Counted from the stretch's first letter, positions 50,901-53,437 are shown. The stretch is DNA of 64,000 nucleotides from Misgurnus anguillicaudatus (GCF_027580225.2 NC_073358.2:44923501-44987500), one strand, 5' to 3'. Notes: generated by a model from the sequence alone, not told the origin. A program made the numbers and translations.

Positions 50901-53077
50901 ATTTTACTTCATATTTTGATAAACAAAACAAGAATTCAAAATAGTTAGCTAATTTTATTTTTGTTAAATTTACTAAGGCACATAAACACTTTTTACAGTG
51001 TAATTTCTACAGCTTTTTTACAGTGTACAAGAAGGTTTAAACGTTGTCACTGGGCGGTATTTTTTCAAAAAGTACCTTTGTATTTAGAAGGTGCATATTG
51101 GTTTCCAAAGGTACATATCTGTATATATTAGGACCTTTATAAAAGGTACAACTTTTGCACCTTTTTTTCTAAGAGTATCATCACTTTACGATTAAGATTT
51201 TTATCATCTTAGATCCTACCTGTTTCGATAAGATTTAGTATCCGGAAAACATATTCACTATTAACTATTAAATTTGCCTCAGAAAAACTCCTAATTAACT
51301 GCTTATTAAAGGTGCAGTGTGTAAATTTTAGCGGCATCTAGTGTTGAGGTTGTGAATTGCAATCAATGGCTTAGTCCACTGCTCACCCATCGCTTTCGAA
51401 ACGCATAGAGAAGCTAAGATAGCCGCCACCGGAAAAATGTCATAGTCGGAGACAACTTAGTAAAAAAAGTTGGTCCGTTAAGGGCTTCTGTAGAAACATG
51501 GCGGCACAAAATGCCGACTTCCACGTAAGGGGACCATCGCAGTACGTAGATAAAAATGTCTTATTCTAAAGCAATAAAAACGTAACGGTTAAATGTAAAA
51601 AGGTCTTTATACACCCCTGAAGCATTTCTGTCAAGAGATCCTTTAAAAGATCCTATAAAAATTACACACTACACCCTTAAAACTCAGTTAGGTAGCTGTG
51701 TACACTGTAAAAAAAAAATCCTTGTTGCACTTAAATTTTTAAGCTTAATCAACTTGAATTTACAATTTATTGCAACTTTCTTTACCAGTAATTCATTGTT
51801 AATTCAAGTTGATTAAACTTAAAAAATTAAGTGCAACAAGGAATATTTACTGTTAATTTAGGTATGTGGTAGGATAAAGGGATATATTAGTGGCGCTCGA
51901 TGCGAAGTTCGTCACAACATGTATGTAGCCTATGTGCCCTATGTGCATCACGTGTCTTGTCAAAATAAGTGCCTGCTGCAGACGCGTCTAAAGGGTTTAT
52001 GATAAAAGAGACGTTTGCCAGATACTCGCATAATCTCATGCGTAATCAGAGTTTACTGTTGAAGGAGTGTCTTGCATGTATTTTGCGAACATGAGCGTCT
52101 CTTTTATCATAAATGGTTTTGACGCGTGTGCAGCAGGCGCTTATTTTGACAAAACACGTGATGCACATTGTTCATATGACGCAACAAACACATATTTTGA
52201 AAACACGACACACATGACACTCCGAACACATATTTTAAATTTGCGCCCCTCGGATGAGTCGCCACTGGGATATATACAGTATGTTCATACATTTTATATA
52301 AAGCTTATATTCTACTAATAAGCGACTAGTTAAAAGTGAGAATTGGTCCACATATTTAAGTTTCTGCTGTACAGATTTGCTTGTGTTGCTAAAAATTTCT
52401 TTGGATATTAGAAATATCTTGCTGTTACATATAACATCTCTGATATTGCATTAAAATAAGTTACATTTCCTAATATGTGGCCCTACCTGTAAAAAACCTA
52501 ATCTTGATATCTTTCATGTTAACTGAGTACTGTCATGTCAAAAAAGAAAATTAAAATTAAGCCAAAGATTGAAATCAAATTTTGATGCTTCTACTCTCAT
52601 TATTAGATTATGAGTTTTCACAGACAGGGTCAGATACTGTATGAAATGAAATGTTGTTATTTGCTGGGTCAGCGTGTACCAGCCTTTTGTACGTCCTCCT
52701 TTAAATCGGTTCTCACAGCCTGGACCGTTGGGCGGTGATTTATACGGGAAAGCAAAAGATGATAGTCTCTAATGAGCTCTTGGAATGCCATATAGAAAAA
52801 AGCCTCGAGGATGTTTCTGTAAATAATGGCATGGACAGTTCTTAAGAGACAAGACATTCTGTACACCTGTGGCCAGCCAATGGGAGGAGACCTTTTGTGT
52901 GCAAACCTGCAATTTTAATGATTAAAAGTCTGTTTTGAAATTCCTCATCTGGTTTTGATAATAAAGACGCACTGATGTTTTTTGCATATTAGTAATGATT
53001 TGGTTTTTGTTCCCTTTTTCAGACAAGCAAAGAGACAACAGGACGACAAGGTGACCTATCGTGCAACAAACCTGTGA
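5823..53077 (+). CDS. susd2: susd2, sushi domain-containing protein 2 (partial, 13 visible exons)
   Basis: Type I membrane glycoprotein of the SUSD2 family. The joined exons 5823-5971, 7165-7332, 7915-8086, 10679-10880, 11115-11200, 12083-12351, 13048-13191, 15210-15368, 15746-15994, 19852-20130, 23132-23308, 44228-44324 and 53023-53077 keep one open frame of 735 codons (first one split) to a TGA at 53075-53077. All introns are GT-AG and all phases agree. Domain order is a conserved N-terminal module, AMOP (roughly residues 170-345), VWD with LGDPH at 353-357, sushi (630-684), transmembrane helix (about 689-711) and basic tail. This order and many short identities ([51 protein letters not shown]) match mammalian SUSD2, which I recall as about 820 residues. 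About 90 N-terminal residues (signal peptide, somatomedin-B) are therefore missing and lie upstream of the window. In mammals the protein acts at the cell surface and is linked to galectin-1 display; the fish role is inferred only. Confidence 0.93.
6079..6400. mobile_element. Truncated TTAA MITE (GTGTCCCTTTAA family)
   Basis: Right end AAAAAAGTGAAGTGTCCCT followed by TTAA at 6401. Internal GATTCAATGGATT and AAGCTATGCTAAAAGTG strings recur in copies at 43128, 46717 and 50547. The left arm is missing. Confidence 0.7.
6415..6714. mobile_element. Palindromic MITE, CGTGATTTC ends
   Basis: Left end CGTGATTTCAACAAGTAAGA, right end its near complement ending GGTGAAATCACG; GATCCTGGATCAACA repeats occur in both arms. 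It abuts the preceding MITE. Superfamily not determined. Confidence 0.6.
6751..6885. repeat. GTACC-rich MITE fragment
   Basis: Short run of GGTACA/TGTACC motifs (TTTTGTACCTCTTAAA, AAAGGTACAACA). Similar in style to the elements at 9370, 30530 and 51036 but too diverged to join firmly. Confidence 0.4.
7165..7332 (+). CDS. susd2: susd2 visible exon 2
   Basis: Acceptor TTGATAG ends at 7164, donor GTAAGT at 7333. It encodes VHHSKLNF, then [18 protein letters not shown] and INIELWGY-like residues ending NET, all closely matching mammalian SUSD2 (RWQYYGT..GNL.LTW, IELWGYEET). Phase 1 at both ends. The 1,193-bp intron before it carries two repeat elements; the one after it is 582 bp with no recognisable repeat. 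Confidence 0.92.
7915..8086 (+). CDS. susd2: susd2 visible exon 3
   Basis: The acceptor AG at 7913-7914 gives a [11 protein letters not shown] junction; the only nearby in-frame AG is this one, so the protein is one residue shorter here than human (ETGMPYS). Donor GTAGGT at 8087. It encodes [32 protein letters not shown] and STKPDGA, in the cysteine-poor region between the N-terminal domain and AMOP. A palindromic repeat begins only 13 bp after the donor. Confidence 0.9.
8100..8892. mobile_element. Palindromic element, GGGTGATTCTCAC ends
   Basis: Starts GGGTGATTCTCACCAAA and ends TTTCGTGAGAATCATCC. A second copy with better ends is at 44566-45483; both contain ATTACCGCAAC inside. No coding content. 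Confidence 0.65.
9370..9489. repeat. Single-copy relative of the 41-bp minisatellite unit
   Basis: Contains AAAAAGGTCCTAATATGTAC and GGTACCAATATGTACCTCAG, i.e. the core of the unit amplified at 24.94-28.75 kb, here unamplified within a MITE-like context. Confidence 0.55.
9493..10577. mobile_element. AGTGGCGGCTGG MITE interrupted by a palindrome
   Basis: Left end AGTGGCGGCTGGTGACTTCT; the sequence TTTATGATAAAAGAGACG and its complement frame the inner insertion. Family member of the intact copy at 51888-52267, which has an 8-bp target duplication. The right end is truncated. Confidence 0.6.
9745..10526. mobile_element. TTAA-flanked 782-bp giant palindrome
   Basis: TTAA at 9741-9744 and 10527-10530. 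Inverted arms of several hundred bases (AGGACAAGTTTGGTATTTTA at the left; its near complement ends TTGTCCT) with CACCTCCCACCTCTACAATG mirrored in the right arm. The open frames inside (9860-10221) come from the arms and read on both strands; not genes. Confidence 0.75.
10679..10880 (+). CDS. susd2: susd2 visible exon 4 (start of AMOP domain)
   Basis: Acceptor GTACAG ends at 10678, donor GTGAGT at 10881; the split Arg codon CG|G bridges the 2.6-kb intron. It encodes [46 protein letters not shown]. The Trp-Ala...Cys...CPC/T pattern is the beginning of the AMOP domain, an extracellular disulphide-bonded module shared by SUSD2, MUC4 and ISM proteins. Ends in phase 0. Confidence 0.93.
10985..11014 (-). 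repeat. Short SINE head fragment
   Basis: CTACCACTGAGCTACAGGAA is the complement of a tRNA-derived A-box (TAGCTCAGTGGTAG). Only about 30 bp remain. Confidence 0.4.
11115..11200 (+). CDS. susd2: susd2 visible exon 5 (AMOP)
   Basis: An 86-bp exon between acceptor ATTACAG and donor GTATGA. It encodes [20 protein letters not shown] then HCVRAIQG, with three AMOP cysteines and the TDYGC and [10 protein letters not shown] strings typical of SUSD2. Too small to stand out as an open frame; recognised from the protein motif and the flanking phases (0 and 2). Confidence 0.92.
11348..11703. mobile_element. hAT-type MITE with perfect 8-bp TSD
   Basis: Ends TAGGGCTGGGCATAGATTAA and TTTATGCCCAGCTCTA, target duplication ATTTTTAT at 11340-11347 and 11704-11711. 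The centre is AT-rich with TATATA and TGTGTG tracts. It lies in the intron between susd2 exons 5 and 6. Confidence 0.85.
12083..12351 (+). CDS. susd2: susd2 visible exon 6 (end of AMOP)
   Basis: Acceptor CTGTAG ends at 12082, donor GTAAAA at 12352. It encodes [57 protein letters not shown] and CRTYRPPRA. The QQCCY and FYYCCLW cysteine pairs close the AMOP domain. The correct frame starts with SPQYGAG; the longer open frame beginning at 12091 is a different reading frame. Confidence 0.94.
12352..13047 (+). other. susd2 intron 6, no repeat recognised
   Basis: About 700 bp with no TIRs or second gene seen. The minus frame 12575-12787 has no splice or homology support. Confidence 0.5.
13048..13191 (+). 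CDS. susd2: susd2 visible exon 7 (VWD start, GDPH cleavage site)
   Basis: Acceptor ACATTAG ends at 13047, donor GTGAGT at 13192. It encodes [29 protein letters not shown] and [16 protein letters not shown] is the conserved opening of VWD domains. In SUSD2, mucins and related proteins the Asp-Pro bond (here between 13064 and 13065) is split autocatalytically and the halves stay joined by disulphides. The motif is intact, so cleavage is expected (inference from the family). Confidence 0.94.
13243..14750. mobile_element. TTAA element (AGGATTA.TC ends), truncated right end
   Basis: Begins after TTAA at 13239-13242 and carries TCCAGATAATTTACTCACCA and ATGTCATCCAAAATGTTGAT, shared with the complete copy at 41522-42431. 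The right arm breaks off near 14750. The inner 722-bp palindrome is absent from the other copy. Confidence 0.65.
13412..14133. mobile_element. 722-bp TTAA-flanked near-perfect palindrome
   Basis: TTAA at 13408-13411 and 14134-14137. The arms mirror one another for about 330 bp (AGGAATAGTCTACTCATTTT at the left; complement ending AGACTATTCCT), with a short spacer near 13770. Should form a very stable cruciform or hairpin. No gene. Confidence 0.8.
15210..15368 (+). CDS. susd2: susd2 visible exon 8 (VWD)
   Basis: Acceptor CTTTCAG ends at 15209, donor GTAAGA at 15369, phase 1 at both ends. It encodes [50 protein letters not shown]; human has SDVVEVRL..LEVLLNQEVLSFAEQSWMDLK. It carries an N-glycosylation sequon (NAT). 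The intron before it is filled by a nested palindromic repeat set (13212-15143). Confidence 0.92.
15746..15994 (+). CDS. susd2: susd2 visible exon 9 (VWD)
   Basis: Acceptor TATCTTAG ends at 15745, donor GTGAGT at 15995. It encodes [60 protein letters not shown] and QDIFTYGAG. The [13 protein letters not shown] string is the classical end-of-VWD signature. The 16-bp minisatellite begins within about ten bases of the donor. Confidence 0.93.
16002..19548 (+). repeat. 16-bp minisatellite (CACTTCACTTTCACTC)n
   Basis: About 220 copies of a 16-bp unit with T/A/G substitutions at fixed positions (CACTTTACTTTGACTC, CACTTTAGTTTGACTC). It fills most of the 3.86-kb intron between exons 9 and 10, begins just after the exon 9 donor and decays after about 19,400. 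G is very scarce on the plus strand. Long plus-strand frames (15962-16234, 18919-19463) are readings of the repeat and are not genes. Confidence 0.95.
16790..18691 (+). repeat. 951-bp tandem duplication inside the minisatellite
   Basis: Rare variants recur exactly 951 bp apart: TTTGATTCCACTTCAC (GATT at 16874 and 17825), the double TTTGCTTTGACTCC (16801, 17752), and CACTCCATTTCACTTTTACT (tract from 17710 and 18661). The two copies are about 16,790-17,740 and 17,741-18,691; boundaries approximate. Confidence 0.85.
19852..20130 (+). CDS. susd2: susd2 visible exon 10
   Basis: Acceptor CTCAACAG ends at 19851 and completes TGG (Trp) with the last base of exon 9; donor GTTAGT at 20131. It encodes [48 protein letters not shown] and [13 protein letters not shown]. 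It matches the human region LLTYDS...KHDPTFEPLF...CGDDHFCNFD between VWD and sushi. Two sequons (NET, NAT). Confidence 0.92.
20395..20580. mobile_element. Partial copy of the GGTGTGCATTATTTTC element
   Basis: GGGTGTGCATTATTTTCAAA, CGCTTATACCACGGTTACCA and AACATTTCTCAACCAATTAG match the copies near 53796 and 55141 in the opposite order. Not coding. Confidence 0.5.
20669..20808. repeat. 140-bp near-perfect hairpin
   Basis: Left arm GGGATAATGTAGAGGCAGCC, right arm ends GGCTGCCTCTACATTATCCC; arms of about 55 bp around a centre with ACGCGAAGCGGAGGG. It abuts the next element, and together they may be one fold-back transposon. Confidence 0.75.
20811..21319. mobile_element. TTATTACACGGCT-ended element
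   Basis: 13-bp perfect terminal inverted repeats TTATTACACGGCT / AGCCGTGTAATAA. It holds the minus-strand open frame 20874-21152. Confidence 0.65.
20874..21152 (-). pseudogene. Transposon-derived ORF fragment, possibly Crypton-like N-terminus
   Basis: A 92-codon frame, basic and charged, with [20 protein letters not shown] and [13 protein letters not shown]. The N-K-NT-W-...-DWL pattern recalls the N-terminal region of Crypton-type tyrosine recombinases and their vertebrate relatives (KIAA1958-like), but no catalytic Arg/Tyr part is present. Called a fragment; family call is tentative. Confidence 0.3.
21690..22170. mobile_element. TGTGACCCTGG repeat carrying a TTAA insertion
   Basis: TGTGACCCTGGACCTCAAAA and CAGTC to 21719, then resumes at 22090 with TTAAGTGGAACGGGTACATT and GTAGCAATAGCC. 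The uninterrupted arrangement is seen at 53438-53490. Confidence 0.65.
21720..22089. mobile_element. 370-bp TTAA MITE, AGGTGCAGTGTGTA ends
   Basis: TTAA at 21716-21719 and 22090-22093; right end TTACACACTGCACCT. Contains GGCATCTAGTGGTGAGATT and GTAAGGGGACC. Full copies also at 38276-38629 and 51310-51676; partial ones near 32870 and 34480-34840. Confidence 0.8.
22290..23131 (+). other. susd2 intron, repeat fragments only
   Basis: Contains GGGGCGATCGAGACATTTTG and TTCACTTTTCAGGGCTTGTG, resembling a short cypriniform repeat end, then unremarkable AT-rich intron up to the sushi exon. No gene seen. Confidence 0.45.
23132..23308 (+). CDS. susd2: susd2 visible exon 11 (sushi/CCP domain)
   Basis: Acceptor TATCACAG ends at 23131. 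It encodes [56 protein letters not shown]: one complete sushi module with four cysteines and the conserved Trp before the last one. The donor is GTGTGT at 23309, weaker than the others. The alternative cut two bases later (GTGTAA) would break the frame into the transmembrane exon. Reading into the intron gives a stop at 23314-23316, so retention would end the protein just after the sushi domain. Confidence 0.94.
23408..23691. mobile_element. 284-bp TTAA MITE
   Basis: TTAA at 23404-23407 and 23692-23695; ends AGGTACAGTTCAACG and GTGAACTATTCCT. Internal GATCTGGGGCAC and GTGCCCCAGATC form the stem. Related to 1227-2947. Confidence 0.7.
23696..24540 (+). other. susd2 intron 11, no gene recognised
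   Basis: Mixed intronic sequence including CAGACAGA-type runs near 24110-24190. The frame 23987-24283 lacks splice or homology support. Confidence 0.4.
24546..24700 (-). repeat. tRNA-derived SINE, minus strand
   Basis: On the minus strand a degenerate A-box region (near 24675-24695) and a B-box GGTTCAACTCC (24632-24642) precede the common tail; on the plus strand the tail reads GCATTTGGCAGACGCTTTTA. The pattern fits the widespread tRNA-like SINE of cypriniform fish. Not a functional tRNA. Confidence 0.65.
24768..24803 (-). repeat. Inverted single unit of the 41-bp minisatellite
   Basis: CCAAAGAGTGAATTAGTACC then TCAGAGGTACTAA is the complement of the array unit, about 140 bp before the array starts. 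It gives the array an inverted border. Confidence 0.65.
25466..26407 (+). repeat. 657-bp higher-order duplication in the 41-bp array
   Basis: The stretch at 25466-25750 recurs almost identically at 26123-26407, 657 bp later (16 units plus one base). The boundaries of the duplicated segment extend beyond the stretch compared. Confidence 0.8.
26480..28020 (+). repeat. 771-bp higher-order duplication in the 41-bp array
   Basis: The marker GGTTCCAATATGTATC lies at 26496 and 27267, and 26561-27011 repeats at 27332-27782, all 771 bp apart. Both copies contain the same shortened unit (GTACCAATGTGTATTAAC), showing the duplication is recent. Confidence 0.85.
28021..28747 (+). repeat. 247-bp (six-unit) higher-order repeat, three copies
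   Basis: CTAACATGCACTCTTTGGTA followed by CCAATATGTACCTTTGGGG begins at 28021, 28268 and 28515. Each 247-bp block includes the rare variants GTACCGTTGACGTACTAAC and ACCAGTATGTAACTTTGAGG. Confidence 0.88.
28749..29284 (+). mobile_element. Deleted Tc1/mariner element (DD36E type) inserted in the minisatellite
   Basis: Inverted ends CACTCACCTAAAAGATTATT and complement CCTTTAGGTGAGTG, same family as 4078-5260. TA lies at the left border (28747-28748); no TA at the right. The N-terminal transposase part is deleted right after the left end. A stub of the 41-bp array continues at 29303-29355. Confidence 0.88.
28808..29266 (+). pseudogene. Tc1/mariner transposase C-terminal fragment, open frame
   Basis: 152 codons without a stop: [29 protein letters not shown] and [16 protein letters not shown]. 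The second catalytic Asp (DNAPCH) and the Glu (PIEHLW) are separated by 36 residues, versus 34 in classical Tc1, so it fits a DD36E group. The DNA-binding N-terminus and the first catalytic Asp region are missing, so it cannot be a working transposase. Confidence 0.85.
29420..29930 (+). other. Repeat-poor intronic stretch
   Basis: No TIRs or exons seen. The 29690-29860 part is somewhat GC-richer and non-repetitive; function unknown. Confidence 0.35.
29940..30076 (-). repeat. tRNA-derived SINE, minus strand
   Basis: On the minus strand TAGCTCAGCTGGTTGAGCA (A-box, 30051-30069) and a B-box complementary to GGGAATCAAACC (30014-30025), then the tail complementary to GCATTCGGCAGATGC. Good Pol III box spacing but no cloverleaf 3' half. 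Confidence 0.7.
30230..30440 (+). repeat. CT-rich low-complexity tract
   Basis: Repeated CTGTCTCTCT, CTTTCTTTTC and CTCTCTTGC motifs; pyrimidine-rich intron sequence without a gene. Confidence 0.5.
30530..30625. repeat. Right-end fragment of the minisatellite parent MITE
   Basis: CACTAATATGCACTCTTCGG, GGTACCAATATGCACCCTTT, then GTGACAGCTATAGGGACC. The last part matches the right border of the 41-bp array (GTGACAGCTAGGGACC at 29389-29404). Confidence 0.6.
30840..32668. mobile_element. GGGGTGGTTTCCTAGACAGGG element split by a hAT
   Basis: Complementary ends (GGGGTGGTTTCCTAGACAGG; CCTGTCTGGGAAACTACCCC). Second copy of the family at 13212-15143. The hAT at 30950-32531 sits in the middle. Confidence 0.75.
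30950..32531. mobile_element. 1.58-kb hAT-type element with perfect 8-bp TSD
   Basis: Ends TAGGGGTGGGCAATAAACCG and complement GCCCACCCCTA; CTTGTGTG at 30942-30949 and 32532-32539. Arms carry ACCGGTAT/ATACCGGC motifs. No long transposase frame survives; the interior includes a further repeat starting AGGGTTCCCGCGGGGTG near 31070. Confidence 0.85.
32865..33070. mobile_element. Partial AGGTGCAGTGTGTA-family MITE
   Basis: TTTAAAGGTCCCCTGTGTAG, then TAGTGGCATCTAGTGGTGAG, matching the left half of 21720-22089; the rest has decayed. Confidence 0.55.
33071..33690 (+). other. AT-rich intron, no gene seen
   Basis: No recognisable exon or complete repeat; the open frames at 33237-33440 and 33483-33668 have no homology I can name. 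Confidence 0.35.
33846..33950 (+). pseudogene. THAP-domain fragment
   Basis: [16 protein letters not shown] followed by ISFYKL is the start of a C2CH zinc-coordinating THAP domain (Met-Pro-x-x-Cys-x4-Cys). THAP domains occur in P-element-type and some other DNA transposons and in host THAP proteins. The second zinc-ligand pair is missing because sequence identity is lost after about 33,950. A second inverted copy (MPKSCCV) reads minus from about 34449. Confidence 0.6.
34044..34348. mobile_element. 305-bp TTAA-flanked near-perfect hairpin
   Basis: TTAA at 34040-34043 and 34349-34352; left AGGGATACTTTACCGATTTA, right complement TAAATCGGTGAAGTATCCCT. The arms also contain GAGAGGAGAGATATCTGCAT and its complement, around a centre at AAAAATCATCATATTACATC. 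Confidence 0.82.
34480..34840. mobile_element. Diverged AGGTGCAGTGTGTA-family MITE
   Basis: AAGGGGATCCACGGTTTATG, TAGATAAAAACGGCTCATTC and GAAAGATCTTTATACACCAC match 21720-22089; ends decayed (GTTACACAGTGC at 34830). Confidence 0.55.
34841..35609 (+). other. Intron, no gene or repeat recognised
   Basis: Includes a CT-rich part near 35190-35260. Small open frames without splice or homology support. Confidence 0.35.
35614..36035. mobile_element. 422-bp TTAA MITE, AGGGACTGCAAGTAGGATTT ends
   Basis: TTAA at 35610-35613 and 36036-36039; right end AATCCTACTTACAGTCCCT. The centre carries CATCTAGTGGTGAAATTG, shared with the AGGTGCAGTG family. The antiparallel frames (35642-35917 minus, 35780-36004 plus) are not convincing genes. 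Confidence 0.78.
36115..36160 (+). repeat. CTAGA(C)-type short tandem repeat
   Basis: AACGCTAGACAGACTT repeats, passing into GACTAGACTAGACTAG just left of the hAT element. The pentamer differs by one base from the array on the other side (AGCCT). Confidence 0.7.
36161..36354. mobile_element. 194-bp hAT-type MITE inside a pentanucleotide repeat
   Basis: Ends TAGTGATGGG / CCCATCACTA with several AGAGCCGGA and GAGCCGAATC motifs. Flanking 8-mers TAGACTAG (36153-36160) and TAGCCTAG (36355-36362) differ at one base. Confidence 0.72.
36355..36472 (+). repeat. (AGCCT)n microsatellite, about 23 units
   Basis: Perfect pentanucleotide array with no visible interruptions until CTCTCTCC. Expected to be length-polymorphic. 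Confidence 0.97.
36923..37378. mobile_element. TACACTG-ended palindromic MITE within the Tc1 pseudogene
   Basis: Ends TACACTGCAAAAAAATGATT and CATTGTTTCCAGTGTA; arms mirror through AAGAAAATAAGTCTA and AGACTTATTTTCTT over about 450 bp. Similar TACACTG ends at 50197-50406 and near 51701. Confidence 0.75.
37389..38092 (+). mobile_element. Internally deleted hAT element with BED finger
   Basis: Ends TAGGGGTGTCACAATTAATC and CACACCTCTA; target duplication GTTGTTGT at 37381-37388 and 38093-38100. The sub-ends are rich in ATCGATT and GATGCATCG. The transposase catalytic region is absent; the N-terminal BED finger is retained. Confidence 0.88.
37514..37792 (+). CDS. BED zinc-finger ORF of a hAT element
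   Basis: 92 codons, complete start to stop, no defects. After MAVEKMAEG it has [21 protein letters not shown] and [11 protein letters not shown]: the aromatic pair and C-x2-C...H-x4-H ligands of a BED finger, the DNA-binding part of hAT transposases and ZBED proteins. It ends soon after the finger, so if expressed it would bind DNA without transposase activity. Whether it is expressed is unknown. Confidence 0.6.
   Translation: MAVEKMAEGCETLVIKNAPGILKADVWAHFGFYEHAGKHELDKTHAVCKACHAQIKNVGNTTNLRNHVNRFHPELLKNASVDNALIDSFMYF
38276..38629. mobile_element. 354-bp TTAA MITE, AGGTGCGGTGTGTAA ends
   Basis: TTAA at 38272-38275 and 38630-38633; right end TACATACTGCACCT. Inverted relative to 21720-22089 in its centre (CAGAGGGTCCCCTTAC). 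Confidence 0.8.
38634..38878. mobile_element. 245-bp TTAA MITE abutting the previous one
   Basis: Ends AGTAACAGTATGTAGGAT and TCTTACATACTGTTCCT; TTAA at 38630-38633 is shared with the neighbour, and 38879-38882 closes it. Confidence 0.78.
38883..39900 (+). other. Intron with a small hairpin repeat
   Basis: A stem at about 39505-39607 (AATGGTGCAACTTTTTGACC; complement GGTCGAAACGTTGCACCATT). Otherwise AT-rich intron with no gene. Confidence 0.45.
39909..40641. mobile_element. Palindromic element, CTTTCACACA ends
   Basis: Left TAGCCTCTTTCACACAG, right TGTGTGAAAGGGACTA; multiple TTTACCGGTAAA / TTACCAGTAA stems. The interior is relatively GC-rich (GTGGCGCGCGTTGAGC). Resembles a Harbinger-type MITE, not proven. 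Confidence 0.65.
40885..40927 (+). repeat. (CT)n microsatellite
   Basis: CTCTCTCTCTCTCTTTCACA followed by TGCTCTCTCTCTCC. Confidence 0.8.
40960..41215 (+). other. Repeat-poor island with open frame
   Basis: A GC-richer stretch inside AT-rich intron. The plus frame contains [20 protein letters not shown] and [18 protein letters not shown] recognise no protein family and see no convincing splice pair in keeping with susd2 phases. Could be a conserved noncoding element, an unrecognised exon or chance. Confidence 0.25.
41522..42431. mobile_element. 910-bp TTAA element, AGGATTAGTCCATTTTCTTA ends
   Basis: TTAA at 41518-41521 and 42432-42435; right end TTGACTAATCCT. Same family as 13243-14750. The long inverted arms carry ATAAACGATCCCAAACGAGG and its complement. 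Confidence 0.78.
42436..43123 (+). other. Repeat-poor intron, candidate regulatory DNA
   Basis: The part 42690-43100 has mixed composition, no repeat ends and no supported exon. Minus frames 42664-42994 overlap each other and lack homology. Confidence 0.3.
43128..43768. mobile_element. TTAA MITE, AGGGACACTCCACTTTTTT family
   Basis: TTAA at 43124-43127 on the left; the right end has decayed (ATTATGGATAAAATGCAAAG). Internal TTAGCATAGCTTAGCATAAT and its complement show the inverted arms. Confidence 0.7.
43845..43890 (+). repeat. SINE tail fragment
   Basis: TTTGGATAAAGGCTTGTGCT then AAATGTAAATGTA resembles the 3' tail of the tRNA-derived SINE. Confidence 0.4.
44228..44324 (+). CDS. susd2: susd2 visible exon 12 (transmembrane segment)
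   Basis: Acceptor ATTTACAG ends at 44227, donor GTGAGT at 44325. It encodes [18 protein letters not shown], then [15 protein letters not shown]: about 23 hydrophobic residues followed by a stop-transfer basic cluster. This places the AMOP, VWD and sushi domains outside the cell. Separated from the sushi exon by a 20,919-bp repeat-filled intron. Confidence 0.9.
44566..45483. mobile_element. 918-bp palindromic element, GGGTGATTCTCACGAAA ends
   Basis: Perfect inverted ends GGGTGATTCTCACGAAA / TTTCGTGAGAATCACCC. CTTT lies on both sides (possible 4-bp duplication, unproven). Second copy at 8100-8892. Confidence 0.75.
45655..45985. mobile_element. AACACTTTATGG..TTGTTAACATTAG repeat
   Basis: Left AACACTTTATGGTCGTATTT and right ACAAATACAACCTTATTCTA, with TTAACATTAGTAAATGCATT inside: a very common cypriniform palindromic repeat (recalled). 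Confidence 0.6.
46100..46500 (+). other. Repeat-poor stretch with (GA)n
   Basis: Non-repetitive mixed sequence flanking a (GA)n run at 46303-46328. Possible regulatory DNA; no exon seen. Confidence 0.3.
46717..47262. mobile_element. TTAA MITE, AGGGACACTCCACTTTTTT family
   Basis: Left flank TTAG (46713-46716, decayed TTAA), right TTAA 47263-47266. Contains GATTCAATGGATTATGCTAA in the right arm and the complement in the left. Confidence 0.75.
47497..47925. repeat. AGAACC-rich repeat with an insertion
   Basis: CACTCTTAAAATTAAGATGC at the left, GGTTCTTTAAAGAACCTTTG and TGAATGGTTCTATGAGGAAC at the right. The middle (from GGCGCGCGTTACCGCGATTA) is unlike the rest. Similar AGAACC-type pieces flank 57863-58178. 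Confidence 0.5.
48297..49481. mobile_element. GAAACCGCTCCCTAT element carrying a hAT
   Basis: Left GAAACCGCTCCCTATCCACT, right GGGAATAGTGAACGAGGGAG followed by CGGTTTC. The hAT at 48505-49149 separates its halves. Confidence 0.7.
48505..49149. mobile_element. 645-bp hAT-type element with perfect 8-bp TSD
   Basis: Ends CAGGCTTGTGCACAATTCAG and complement; ACTGGAAT at 48497-48504 and 49150-49157. Arms made of AATTCAAATTC repeats. No coding content. Confidence 0.87.
49870..49892 (+). repeat. (AC)n microsatellite
   Basis: About eleven AC dinucleotides, continuing imperfectly (ATACACACACATG). Nearby plus- and minus-strand frames are artefacts of it. Confidence 0.9.
50197..50406. mobile_element. 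210-bp palindromic MITE, TACACTGAAAAAA ends
   Basis: Left TACACTGAAAAAAAAGATTA, right TGAATCATTTTTTTCAGTGTA; arms share TTTAAGGTAAGTGGTTGCAA and complement. Confidence 0.8.
50547..50660. mobile_element. Truncated AGGGACACTCC MITE
   Basis: TTAA at 50543-50546, then AGGGACACTCCACTTTTTTG; lost after GGGTCTGGCGATC. Confidence 0.65.
51036..51180. repeat. Unamplified relative of the 41-bp minisatellite parent MITE
   Basis: TGTCACTGGGCGGTATTTTT, AAGGTACATATCTGTATATA and TTAGGACCTTTATAAAAGGT: the MITE organisation without tandem units. Confidence 0.55.
51310..51676. mobile_element. 367-bp TTAA MITE, AGGTGCAGTGTGTAAATTTT ends
   Basis: TTAA at 51306-51309 and 51677-51680. Best-preserved sister of 21720-22089 with nearly equal length. 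Confidence 0.82.
51701..51850. mobile_element. 150-bp palindromic MITE
   Basis: TACACTGTAAAAAAAAAATC at the left; the stem TTAATCAACTTGAATT / AATTCAAGTTGATTAA and AAGTGCAACAAGG in the right arm. Confidence 0.7.
51888..52267. mobile_element. 380-bp hAT-type MITE with perfect 8-bp TSD
   Basis: Ends TAGTGGCGCTCG and GAGTCGCCACTG; GGATATAT at 51880-51887 and 52268-52275. Arms mirror through TTTATGATAAAAGAGACG. Same family as 9493-10577. Confidence 0.82.
52276..53022 (+). other. End of susd2 intron 12, no repeat recognised
   Basis: Ordinary intronic sequence ending in TTTGTTCCCTTTTTCAG before the last exon. Confidence 0.5.
53023..53077 (+). CDS. susd2: susd2 visible exon 13 (C-terminal tail and stop)
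   Basis: Acceptor TTTTTCAG ends at 53022; the first base completes a split Lys codon. It encodes [17 protein letters not shown] and TGA. The 55-bp exon follows an 8,698-bp intron and is too short for ORF finding; it is identified by the strong polypyrimidine acceptor, the matching phase and the short basic tail expected in the family. Position is well supported; the tail itself is poorly conserved, so slightly less certain. Confidence 0.82.
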
Positions 53078-53437
53078 TGATTGATCACCAAATCCATTAG
53101 ATGAACATCTTCATACAGTACATTTTGTGCAGGTGTTTTATTGCCAGTTTTAGAATACTTAAATCTTACAGAAATTTAAATGAAGACAAATAATGACCAT
53201 TAGATACAGGAATAGTTCATAGTTAGTTAATTCTAGACACTAAACACTGTTGAGCAAAGTTATTATTTGCAACTTCATCTACTTGCAACTTTTACAATGG
53301 TCTGCACCACTTTGTAAAGGCTATAAACAATAGCTCTGTACAGCTACACTACAAAATAGAGAATCTAAGCAGTTTCTTAGCAGCAATGGCATAGCAGAGC
53401 CATTTTTTTTGTTCACCAGAGAACCATTTAAGTAAAA
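53078..53437 (+). other. susd2: probable susd2 3' untranslated region
   Basis: Sequence directly after the stop, with no repeat recognised until a truncated repeat begins at 53438. No canonical AATAAA is seen close by; a weak ATTAAA lies near 53600 inside the repeat. The true polyadenylation site cannot be set from the sequence. Confidence 0.45.
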